Shown here piece after piece: positions 24,806-32,733 of a DNA stretch of 64,000 nt. Where the stretch lies: NCBI GenBank assembly GCA_963747515.1, contig CAVVFN010000007.1, forward strand, positions 186,001 through 250,000, written 5' to 3'. Source of the DNA: Mariniphaga sp963747515 (GTDB lineage: Bacteria > Bacteroidota > Bacteroidia > Bacteroidales > Prolixibacteraceae). Position 1 is the stretch's first letter. Each line of letters starts with the position of its first letter. Below the pieces are notes generated by a model. That model ran no database searches, was not told where the DNA came from, and saw only the letters and a program-made list of their open reading frames with translations. The translations under genes and the position numbers were made by a program.

Positions 24806-26290
24806 TTAAATTCCTCCAAACAAATTTTTAAAAAGTTCAGATTTTGTTCCATACGTTTTCGGGTAACCTCCTGAGGTTTTTTTATTAAACACATCTTCAG
24901 CATATTCTTTATGCGAAGTTGGAATCACAAACCGGTCATTATAACTGGCAATTGCCATCAATTCATACATTTTTTCTGTTTCATCAGGTGTCAATCCTGT
25001 CTCCTTCAGAACTTCGGTATTGATTTTATTGTCCACTGTTTTGCTGCGCATATAGGCGCGCATGGCCAGCATTTTTTTAAGGGCAGCAACAATGGGCTTT
25101 TCATCGCCGGCGGTAAACAGGTTAGCCAGGTATTTATTCGAAATCCGGAGTGACTCAACATCGGGTAATATGCCGTTTTTGCCCAGCTTCCCGCTGTCGG
25201 CAGCAGCCTGAATAGGAGAAAGCGAAGGCACATACCAAACCATTGGAAGCGTCCGGTACTCCGGATGCAGCGGGAAAGCCACCTTCCAATCGATGGCCAT
25301 TTTGTAGATGGGTGATTTTTGGGCAGCTTCCAGCACATTATGGGGAATTCCCTGCTTTTTTGCCTCTTCAATGATTTTTGGATCATTTGGGTTGAGGAAT
25401 AAATTCAGATGTTCACCATACAAATCCTGTGAACTGGATGTTGAGGCAGCGGCCAGTATTTTATCTGCATCGTACAACATGATACCGATATAGCGGATTC
25501 TTCCCACACACGATTCGCTGCAAATGGTTGCATCACCCACTTCAGAGCGCGGATAGCAAAAAGTACATTTTTCTGATTTATTGGTTTCCCAGTTAAAATA
25601 CACTTTTTTATACGGACAGGCGCTTACACATTGCCGCCAGCCACGGCACCTGTTCTGGTCGATGAGAACAATGCCGTCTTCCTCTCGTTTATAAATTGCC
25701 CCTGAAGGACAAGCTGCCAGGCAGGTAGGATTAAGACAGTGTTCGCACAGGCGCGGCAGGTACAGCATAAAAGAGTTTTCAAATTCTCCGTAAATCTCTT
25801 TTTGTACCTCTTCAAAATTTACTTCCCGGCTGCGCTTTTCAAATTCACCTCCCAAATCATCTTCCCAGTTCGGAGTTTTTTCAATTTTTTCCATCGGCTG
25901 ACCGGTCAGAATGGAATAAGGCCGCGCTGATGGAGGTGTTTTAAATTTCGAGCCTTTGTGCAGGATGGAATAATTAAAGGTAAACGGTTCATAATAATCA
26001 TCTATCAACGGCATGTCAGGGTTGGCAAAAATGTTTCTCATGATTTTATTTTTACCTCCGATTCGGGGAACCAGCCGGTTTTTGTCCAGCTTCCAGCCTC
26101 CTTTCCAGCGTCCCTGGTTTTCCCACTCATCGGGATAACCAATACCGGGTTTTGTTTCCACATTATTGAACCAGACATATTCCATCCCTTTTTGGGAAGT
26201 CCATACATTCTTACAGGTAACCGAACAAGTATGGCAACCGATGCATTTGTCCAGGTTTAAAACCATTGCTATTTGCGCTCGTATTTTCAT
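24806..26290 (-). CDS. narH: Respiratory nitrate reductase beta subunit (iron-sulfur)
   Basis: The 494-residue protein carries four iron-sulfur clusters that link NarI hemes to NarG. The first cysteines are C16, C19, C22 and C26 (KCIGCHTCSVTCKNVW). Mid-protein blocks are CEHCLNPTCLAACP and CRGWRQCVSACP, where Trp replaces one cysteine, the known feature of the [3Fe-4S] cluster in NarH. CTFCYPR and CSESCVGRIRYIG complete the set. There is no signal peptide, which fits the cytoplasmic orientation of Nar. Length fits (E. coli NarH is 512). It is separated from narG by 109 bp with no visible gene, and abuts narJ. Confidence 0.96.
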   Translation of the reverse strand: MKIRAQIAMVLNLDKCIGCHTCSVTCKNVWTSQKGMEYVWFNNVETKPGIGYPDEWENQGRWKGGWKLDKNRLVPRIGGKNKIMRNIFANPDMPLIDDYYEPFTFNYSILHKGSKFKTPPSARPYSILTGQPMEKIEKTPNWEDDLGGEFEKRSREVNFEEVQKEIYGEFENSFMLYLPRLCEHCLNPTCLAACPSGAIYKREEDGIVLIDQNRCRGWRQCVSACPYKKVYFNWETNKSEKCTFCYPRSEVGDATICSESCVGRIRYIGIMLYDADKILAAASTSSSQDLYGEHLNLFLNPNDPKIIEEAKKQGIPHNVLEAAQKSPIYKMAIDWKVAFPLHPEYRTLPMVWYVPSLSPIQAAADSGKLGKNGILPDVESLRISNKYLANLFTAGDEKPIVAALKKMLAMRAYMRSKTVDNKINTEVLKETGLTPDETEKMYELMAIASYNDRFVIPTSHKEYAEDVFNKKTSGGYPKTYGTKSELFKNLFGGI

Positions 26291-26399
26291 CTCAGTTAAA
26301 GTTGGTAATTTTGTAAATCAATGGAACTCCCATGAAAAATAGGATTTTGATTCTGTATAAATACTGTTTCTTCACGGCCGTTTCCATCTGTTGCTTTTT

Positions 26400-29300
26400 T
26401 TAATTCTCTTCAATTGCTTCGTCTTTCCACTCCACTTTCTTCAACTTACGGATGACAACAAATTCATCCCGGTTTGAACCTATTGTTCCATAATAGTTGA
26501 AGCCATAACTTAATTGGGCATAACCGCCAATCATGTGTGTCGGTTTCAGGCTGAGGCGTTCCACTGAATTATGAACGCCCCCGCGATTGCCGTTAATCTG
26601 GTTCACTGGCATATTCACAGTACGTTCCTGGTTGTGATACATAATCAGAGCGCCTTCGGGGACACGTTGCGAAACAATAAGCCGTGCCACAGAAGCGCCA
26701 TTAACGTTGAACACTTCAATCCAGTCGTTATCTTTCAGGTTGATTTTTCCGGCATCTTTTTCGCTCATCCAGGCTACCGGACCGCCTCGGCCAAGAGTCA
26801 GCATCAGCAAATTATCCGACCACGAAGAGTGAATTGTCCACTTGTTGTGCGGTGTCATCATGTTAATAATCAGGTGTTCTTCCGATTCATCCAATTTATT
26901 CAGGATTTTATTCACCGATTTGGTATTAATTGGGGGTTTGTAACAAACCAGGTTTTCGCCGAAAGCCATCATCCAGGGATGATCCTGATAAGTGGTTTGT
27001 CGTCCGGTAAGTGTTCGCCACGGAATTAATTCGTGCACATTGGTGTAGCCGGCATTATAGGAAACTTTATCCGAATCAACGCCGCTCCAGATGGGCGATG
27101 TAATTATTTTTCGTGGTTGTGCGAGTAAATCTTTGTACCTTATCATTTCATCTTCCCGGTTTTCTGCCAGGTGGCGGTGTTTTCTTCCGGTAGATTTTTC
27201 AAGCGATTCCCAGGCTTTTATAGCTACATGGCCGTTGGTTTCGGGTGCCAGGGTAAGTATGGTTTCTGCCGCATGAATATCGGTTTCAATTTTTGCCAGG
27301 CCATATGTTTCTCCCGGTTGGTCGGAAGTTTTATTCAGCTTTTTAAGAAATTCAACTTCCGTTTCGGTATTCCAGTTAATACCTTTTCCGCCATTTCCTA
27401 AAGTATTCATTAGTGGACCAAGACTAGTAAAACGATGATATGTTTCCGGGTAATTGCGAATGACTTCAATTATCTTCGACATGTTTTTCCCAGGTTTTAA
27501 CACCCCATTTTTTTCCTTCCAGTCTTCTGCAAAAGCGGTTTCCGAAATTTCCATCGGGGTATCGTGTTGCAGGGGCAGCAGCACGATGTCTTTTTCTTTT
27601 CCCAGATGATTTTCTGTCAGTTCAGAAAAACGTTTGGCCAACTCTTTAAAAATGTCCCAGTCGGTTCGGGCTTCCCACACCGGATCAACAGCTCTTGAAA
27701 AAGGATGGATGAACGGGTGCATATCGGAAGTGCTGAGGTCGTTTTTCTCGTACCAGGTAGCAGCGGGCAAAATTATATCGGAATGCAGTGTGGTAGTTGA
27801 CATCCGGTAGTCGAGCGTAACCAGTAAGTCGAGTTTTCCCTCCGGCGCTTTATCGTGCCATTTTACCTCCTGCGGAAGCTGTTCTCCGTTAGCTTTCAGA
27901 TCCTCTCCCAATACGCTGTTTTGTGTTCCCAGCAAATGTTTCATGAAATATTCCATTCCTTTGGCACTTGATCCCAATAAATTCGATCGCCATACAAAAA
28001 GATTACGGGGAAAGTTTTTAGGATTATCGGGGTCTTCCGATGCTATACTCAGCTCCTGGCTTTTCAGTTTTTGGGTTATAAAATCCTCGACTTTATTGCC
28101 TTCTTTATCAGCCTGTCTGGCAAGATGAATTGGATTATCTGAAAGTTGAGGGCTTGATGGCAGCCAGCCCATTCGTTCGGCTTTTACATTGCAGTCAATC
28201 ATCGATTTTGAAGCCCATTCTTCTTTATTTGCGAGTGGCGAAATGAGTTCCGGCACGCCTACTTTTTCATAGCGCCACTGATCGGTATGCATGTAGAAAT
28301 AGGAGGTAGTATTCATTTGCCGCGGTGGTCGGTTCCAGTCGAGCGCAAATGCCAGCGGGAGCCAGCCGGTTTGTGGGCGTACTTTTTCCTGCCCTACATA
28401 ATGGGCCCAGCCTCCGCCTGATTTTCCCACGCATCCGCAAAATACCAGCATGTTAATGGCGCTCCGGTAAATCATATCGGTATGAAACCAGTGATTGACA
28501 CCGGCGCCGATAATTATCATCGATTTCCCCTGCGTTTTTTCCGCATTTTCTGCAAACTGACGTGCCGTAGAAATAACCTGTGAAGCAGGTACTCCGGTAA
28601 TTTTTTCCTGCCATGCCGGAGTGTATGGTAAATCCTGCTGATAATCCGATGCAGCATTTTCATCGTCCAGTCCGCGTGAAATACCATAATTGGCTACCAT
28701 TAAATCGAATACAGTACAATAAAGGAAATCCCCTTCGTGCGCTTTTTTTGCCGGTATTTTCCGAAGTAATATGTCGTTATGTGAAGTGGCCTTATAATAT
28801 TCGTGTTTAAATGTTTCTCCTCCAAAATAGGGAAAAGCAACGTCAACTACTTCATCATAATCGTCGATGACAGATAGTTGCGGTTGGATATCTTTACCGG
28901 TCAAGGCATCCTTTAACTCCAGGTTCCACTTTTGACTTTTGTCCCAGCGCGAACCAATTGTTCCGTTAGGAATAACAATACCAGCACTGTTTTCATCAAA
29001 TAAAACCGGCTTCCAGTCTGCATTTTGTTGTTCCCTGGTGGTTTTAATTATGTCGTCTGCCCGAATAATGCGACCTGCCACATACCTGCCGTTTTCTTTT
29101 TCAATTTTTACTAAAAAAGGTAAATCAGTATATTGTCGCGCATATTCTTCAAAATAGGGTATTTTTTTATCGAGATAAAATTCCTTCAAAATTACATGCC
29201 CCATTGCCATTCCAAGTGCTGCATCAGTGCCTTGTTTGGGTTTCATCCACAGGTCGGCAAATTTGGCAGCTTCGCTAAAATCGGGAGAAATATTAATGGT

Positions 29301-30128
29301 TTTGGTTCCTTTGTAGCGTACCTGTGTATAGAAAGGCGCATCGGGTGTACGGGTTAGCGGGACATTGGAACCCCAGAGCATCAGGAACGATGAATTGTAC
29401 CAGTCGGCACTTTCCGGAACATCGGTTTGTTCTCCCCAGGTTTGCGGAGAAGAAGGAGGAAGGTCGCAATAGAAATCATAAAAACTGAGCACAGTTCCGC
29501 CAAGCAGACTTAAATAGCGTGTTCCGGAAGAATAGGAAACCATCGACATGGCCGGAATGGGCGTGAAACCAGCCAGCCGGTCGGGGCCATAGGTTTTTAT
29601 GGTATAAATATTTGCTGCAGCAATTATTTCATTTACTTCGTCCCAACCGGCACGAATCATGCCACCCAAACCTCGTTCCGCTTTGTATTTTTTTGATATT
29701 TCAACATCCTGCATAATGCTTTCCCAGGCTTTGACAGGATCCCCCAATTCTGATTTTGCTTTTCGGTAAGCTTTTGCCAGAGTGGCGCGGATCATCGGGT
29801 ACTTTACCCGGTTGGCACTGTACAGGTACCACGAATAGCTGGCTCCGCGCGGACAACCGCGGGGTTCATGATTCGGAAGGCCCGGTCGCGTTTCCGGATA
29901 ATCGGTTTGCTGAACCTCCCAGGTTACCAACCCGTTCTTTACATATATTTTCCAGGAACACGACCCCGTACAATTTACACCATGCGTCGACCGGACTACT
30001 TTGTCGTATTGCCACCGGTTCCGGTAATAAATCTCCCATTCACGATTTTCCTCTGTTGTGACAATATGCTTATCGGGAGATTTGGAAACATGTTTACTGA
30101 AATAGATAAATTTATTTAGAAGGCTCAT
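26400..30128 (-). CDS. narG: Respiratory nitrate reductase alpha subunit (molybdopterin)
   Basis: From the ATG at 30128 the protein is 1242 residues, close to E. coli NarG (1247); an ATG at 30161 would add eleven residues not expected in the family. With the chosen start the FS0 cluster ligands fall exactly at H49, C53, C57 and C92 (HGVNCTGSCSW, RGCPRGASYSW) and the molybdenum ligand at D222 (YCDLPP), the same numbers as in E. coli. No Tat cleavage signal is present, so the active site faces the cytoplasm. It reduces nitrate to nitrite with electrons from menaquinol through NarI and NarH. The start overlaps the end of narK by 17 bp, so translation of the two is probably coupled. Confidence 0.97.
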   Translation of the reverse strand: MSLLNKFIYFSKHVSKSPDKHIVTTEENREWEIYYRNRWQYDKVVRSTHGVNCTGSCSWKIYVKNGLVTWEVQQTDYPETRPGLPNHEPRGCPRGASYSWYLYSANRVKYPMIRATLAKAYRKAKSELGDPVKAWESIMQDVEISKKYKAERGLGGMIRAGWDEVNEIIAAANIYTIKTYGPDRLAGFTPIPAMSMVSYSSGTRYLSLLGGTVLSFYDFYCDLPPSSPQTWGEQTDVPESADWYNSSFLMLWGSNVPLTRTPDAPFYTQVRYKGTKTINISPDFSEAAKFADLWMKPKQGTDAALGMAMGHVILKEFYLDKKIPYFEEYARQYTDLPFLVKIEKENGRYVAGRIIRADDIIKTTREQQNADWKPVLFDENSAGIVIPNGTIGSRWDKSQKWNLELKDALTGKDIQPQLSVIDDYDEVVDVAFPYFGGETFKHEYYKATSHNDILLRKIPAKKAHEGDFLYCTVFDLMVANYGISRGLDDENAASDYQQDLPYTPAWQEKITGVPASQVISTARQFAENAEKTQGKSMIIIGAGVNHWFHTDMIYRSAINMLVFCGCVGKSGGGWAHYVGQEKVRPQTGWLPLAFALDWNRPPRQMNTTSYFYMHTDQWRYEKVGVPELISPLANKEEWASKSMIDCNVKAERMGWLPSSPQLSDNPIHLARQADKEGNKVEDFITQKLKSQELSIASEDPDNPKNFPRNLFVWRSNLLGSSAKGMEYFMKHLLGTQNSVLGEDLKANGEQLPQEVKWHDKAPEGKLDLLVTLDYRMSTTTLHSDIILPAATWYEKNDLSTSDMHPFIHPFSRAVDPVWEARTDWDIFKELAKRFSELTENHLGKEKDIVLLPLQHDTPMEISETAFAEDWKEKNGVLKPGKNMSKIIEVIRNYPETYHRFTSLGPLMNTLGNGGKGINWNTETEVEFLKKLNKTSDQPGETYGLAKIETDIHAAETILTLAPETNGHVAIKAWESLEKSTGRKHRHLAENREDEMIRYKDLLAQPRKIITSPIWSGVDSDKVSYNAGYTNVHELIPWRTLTGRQTTYQDHPWMMAFGENLVCYKPPINTKSVNKILNKLDESEEHLIINMMTPHNKWTIHSSWSDNLLMLTLGRGGPVAWMSEKDAGKINLKDNDWIEVFNVNGASVARLIVSQRVPEGALIMYHNQERTVNMPVNQINGNRGGVHNSVERLSLKPTHMIGGYAQLSYGFNYYGTIGSNRDEFVVIRKLKKVEWKDEAIEEN

Positions 30129-31443
30129 ATAATCTGTTTTTTTTTGCTGTTGTAACTTCAATACTTGCTGAATTTTGTTCTTTTCTGTTTTTTAACAACA
30201 AATAAATGATAATTAAATTAATAACTGATAATACGATGAAAACCACAAATCCACGGGCATAACCAACTGCTCCGTAAGCCCCTGCAATCGCACCCATTAT
30301 GGGTGGCAAGGCAAAACCTCCGAAAGCTCCCAATCCACCTACCCAACCCGCAGCACCACCAACAGACTTCGGCACATAAACCGGAACCAACTTGAATACG
30401 GCAGCATTGGCAATTCCCATTCCGGCAGCAAGCAATATAACAGCTGCCATACTAAGCAGAATGGAATTGGCAAATGACAGAACTGCTGCTGAAATTAAAA
30501 TGGCAGACATAGAAAACAATGCCATTTTTTCGCCGCCATACTTATCGGCTATGGAACCTCCAGGTACCCGAATGGCTGAGGCAAGAATGGAAAAGATGGC
30601 TGTAAATAATCCAGCTTTTACCGGAGAAAAAGCCTGGTACTCGGCCCAATATGTAGGAAACCAGGCAGTTAGCGCAATAAAGCCGCCAAATGTTGTAAAA
30701 TAAAGCACCACCAGCGCCCAGGTATTTTTTATTTTAGCTGAATTGATAAGACTGTCTTTAACACTTCCTGTCGGAAAGATTTCCTGTCCGTCAGCACGGG
30801 CTTTTTGTTTTGCTTCATCATTTGAAAATCCCGCTTTTCGGTATTGAAAATAATGGGCATTAACTCCAACAATTCCATAAAGAATTGTTCCGACCATCAA
30901 AAACAGGAACCAGGCAAAATACGCTGATATAAATCCATAGGCAGTTAAAAATAAGGGTAAAATGAGCGAAAAAATTCCAGGGGCAAGATTGCCGATTCCC
31001 GCAAAGGTACCCAGTGCCATACCTTGTTTGTTTCGCGGGTACCAGTATGAAGTTTGACCGATACCCACAGAAAATGTGGCAATTCCGCAACCGCTCAAAA
31101 AACCGAAGAGCAATACCAGCCCGTACATCCCGCTCATACCATCCGGATACGAGGTGTAAAGCAACATTGTAACTCCACCCAGACCAATTACGCTCAACAG
31201 TAAAAGAATAAAAAAAGGTTTTTTACCTCCGGTTGTATCTACCCAGGCACCGAATGGTATGCGCAGTAATGAACCTGAAAGTGCAGGTATTGCTATTAGC
31301 AGGCCCAGCAAAGTGGGGGAAAGATCCATCGCTTCTTTAAATCTGATTGCAGTGGGACCATATAAGGCAACGGCAGCAAAACCGAAAAAGAAACCGAGCG
31401 TGGTCCCGGCAAGGCCTCTTTTAGAATTTCCTTTGATATTCAT
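30112..31443 (-). CDS. narK: Nitrate/nitrite MFS transporter
   Basis: The 443-residue protein has twelve membrane helices and the nitrate/nitrite porter signatures, such as GLLIAIPALSGSLLRIPFG in helix 2 with a conserved Arg and a second Gly-rich helix (AGWVGGLGAFGGFALPPIMG). It brings nitrate in and moves nitrite out for the adjacent Nar enzyme, whose active site is cytoplasmic. The N-terminus (KRGLAGTTLGFFFGFAAVAL) lacks the long fusion seen in NarK1-NarK2 types. It is the first gene of the cluster, and the region in front carries a CRP/FNR-like palindrome at 31495-31510. It overlaps narG by 17 bp. Confidence 0.94.
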   Translation of the reverse strand: MNIKGNSKRGLAGTTLGFFFGFAAVALYGPTAIRFKEAMDLSPTLLGLLIAIPALSGSLLRIPFGAWVDTTGGKKPFFILLLLSVIGLGGVTMLLYTSYPDGMSGMYGLVLLFGFLSGCGIATFSVGIGQTSYWYPRNKQGMALGTFAGIGNLAPGIFSLILPLFLTAYGFISAYFAWFLFLMVGTILYGIVGVNAHYFQYRKAGFSNDEAKQKARADGQEIFPTGSVKDSLINSAKIKNTWALVVLYFTTFGGFIALTAWFPTYWAEYQAFSPVKAGLFTAIFSILASAIRVPGGSIADKYGGEKMALFSMSAILISAAVLSFANSILLSMAAVILLAAGMGIANAAVFKLVPVYVPKSVGGAAGWVGGLGAFGGFALPPIMGAIAGAYGAVGYARGFVVFIVLSVINLIIIYLLLKNRKEQNSASIEVTTAKKNRLYEPSK

Positions 31444-31494
31444 GCAGTTTATTTTGATTTTTTAACTAATTTACATAAATCAAAAATTTATTCC

Positions 31495-31510
31495 TGCAAC
31501 ATTTGTTACA
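31495..31510. promoter_or_regulatory. CRP/FNR-type palindrome upstream of narK
   Basis: TGCAAC ATTT GTTACA is an inverted repeat with 5 of 6 matching positions around a 4-base spacer, centred about 59 bp before the narK start. The spacing is that of CRP/FNR-family sites; some anaerobic or nitrosative-stress regulators use GTAAC-N4-GTTAC boxes. A TAAATTTT sequence nearer the gene could be the -7 element. Regulator identity is inferred. Confidence 0.4.
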
Positions 31511-31545
31511 TTTTTGGAATTTTTATAAAAAAACTTGGTGGAATG

Positions 31546-31833
31546 TCAATTGCTCAGGTATTTCAAAATATCATGAACATATTTTTCATGTTTTAGAACC
31601 CAATTGTAAAGACTGGAATATCTGGTACCCCGGAAACCAGTTTTCAAAAGTTCCAATTCAGATCTAAATTTACGACTGTAAATTTTTTTTTTGGAAGGAA
31701 GGTCCGGTAACCGCATAATGATTGGAATTGGAAGATAACTTTCAGAAAAAGAATCATTAGTGTCTGGTAAAAAATAGTTTTCATCCGGGCGGTACTTTTT
31801 CAATACTACCAGGAATATCTGCTTTTGAGTCAC
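31546..31833 (-). CDS. Uncertain small ORF starting in a dispersed repeat
   Basis: A 95-residue frame reads TQKQIFLVVLKKYRP at its start and basic, unremarkable sequence after. The start region is one copy of a repeat also found at 32450-32513, where the same frame reads TQKQTFRMVLKSAAG and then stops. No domain, signal peptide or neighbouring partner supports a function. It may be a remnant rather than a gene. Confidence 0.25.
   Translation of the reverse strand: MTQKQIFLVVLKKYRPDENYFLPDTNDSFSESYLPIPIIMRLPDLPSKKKIYSRKFRSELELLKTGFRGTRYSSLYNWVLKHEKYVHDILKYLSN
31767..31831 (-). repeat. Dispersed repeat, copy A
   Basis: About 65 bp (GTAAAAAATAG, then CCGGGCGGTACTTTTTCAAT, then ATCTGCTTTTGAGT) align with copy B at 32450-32513 at roughly 75-80 percent by eye, with a few one-base gaps. 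Both copies have the same orientation. Confidence 0.6.
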
Positions 31834-32329
31834 TACACAAAAAAGTCAGACATGGGTAAAAATACAAAATTTTAAAAAATAACCGGTAAAGTTAAACCTG
31901 ATCTGCTGTGCCGGCAGAAAACCGGACAACCAAAAACTTACAAAACAGTTATCACCCCAGGGTAAATTGAATTGGAAATGCATTCTGCCGACGGATCCTG
32001 AGCCAGATTTGGAAGATTGGCAAAGCACAGGCAGCAATGTGCCTCTTCACCTGCAAAAGCCGATGGTACCATAATCAATCTCCAGATTGGGTAACGTTCC
32101 TTTGATCCCATGGTGGTAGTTGTATGAAGTAGCCGCATGGAAAGCTGCCTGAGTGGGCGTACTGTGCCCTGGGAAACCTATCTTGACAAAAGCTGTGTAT
32201 GCCTTTAAAAAACTCAATTGTCAGCTTCATTTTCATCCTCATCGTCTGCTGAACAATTGTATTGGCATTCTTTTAACGCGCCGGCCTTGTCCGTAAATAA
32301 CTGATGCCTCTCCAGAAACTTCCTGCGAA

Positions 32330-32450
32330 TGATCAAAGTTAGTATGAAGCTAGTATGAAGCTAGTATAAAGCTAATATGAAGCTAACTTATGACTAACTT
32401 TGGACTATATTTATATATAGAATTTACTAGAATAAAACTTACTTTTGTAG
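32330..32450. repeat. Degenerate tandem array with 11-bp period, second locus
   Basis: From 32341 the sequence runs AGTATGAAGCT, AGTATGAAGCT, AGTATAAAGCT, AATATGAAGCT, AACTTATGACT, AACTTTGGACT, each 11 bp, then fades through ATATTTATATA, TAGAATTTACT, AGAATAAAACT. About ten units can be placed. The unit differs from that at 4220-4318 but the period is the same. Confidence 0.75.
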
Positions 32451-32513
32451 GTTAAAAAATAGTATGAATCCGGCGGCACTTTTCAGTACCATCCGGAAAG
32501 TCTGCTTTTGAGT
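32450..32513 (-). repeat. Dispersed repeat, copy B
   Basis: Matches copy A at 31767-31831 (GTTAAAAAATAG, CCGGCGGCACTTTTCAGTAC, GTCTGCTTTTGAGT). It directly adjoins the end of the 11-bp-period array. On the minus strand both copies encode a similar short peptide beginning TQKQ. Confidence 0.6.
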
Positions 32514-32660
32514 TAATGCTTTTCAATCTTTTAATAATCTTAGTGAAAAGCCGGGTAAAAGGCAATTGGGCTTTTCCCAATCCAGTTTCAATAATCCGGC
32601 AACAGATGATGAACTGCATCAATAAAATACCGGCAGGCTATAATCAGATGGAATCCGTAT

Positions 32661-32703
32661 AAAAACATGCAGGGAATCTGCTTTTCCAGCAAATTCCCTG
32701 CAT
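32661..32703 (-). terminator. Rho-independent terminator of the oligopeptidase gene
   Basis: On the minus strand an 11-bp perfect stem ATGCAGGGAAT/ATTCCCTGCAT (32693-32703 with 32667-32677) is followed by GTTTTT (complement of 32661-32666). It lies about 31 bp after the pepF stop codon. Confidence 0.85.
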
Positions 32704-32733
32704 TAATTTATTGCTTCGGCCAGATCAGCCGGT

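Larger units (their letters stand above)
31834..32660. other. Gene-poor repeat island between narK and pepF
   Basis: No credible gene is seen in over 800 bp. Short frames at 31846-32138 have no protein-like character. The region holds copy B of the dispersed repeat and the second 11-bp-period array, suggesting old mobile or remnant DNA. Confidence 0.6.

Noticed and set aside
26400..31443. Possibility that the nitrate reductase is periplasmic Nap or a formate dehydrogenase
   Set aside because: NarG ligand numbering, lack of a Tat signal on NarG and NarH, the Trp in the NarH [3Fe-4S] motif, and NarI heme histidines all fit membrane-bound Nar.
31846..32138. Short minus-strand frames in the repeat island
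   Set aside because: Odd composition, no start context, no domain.
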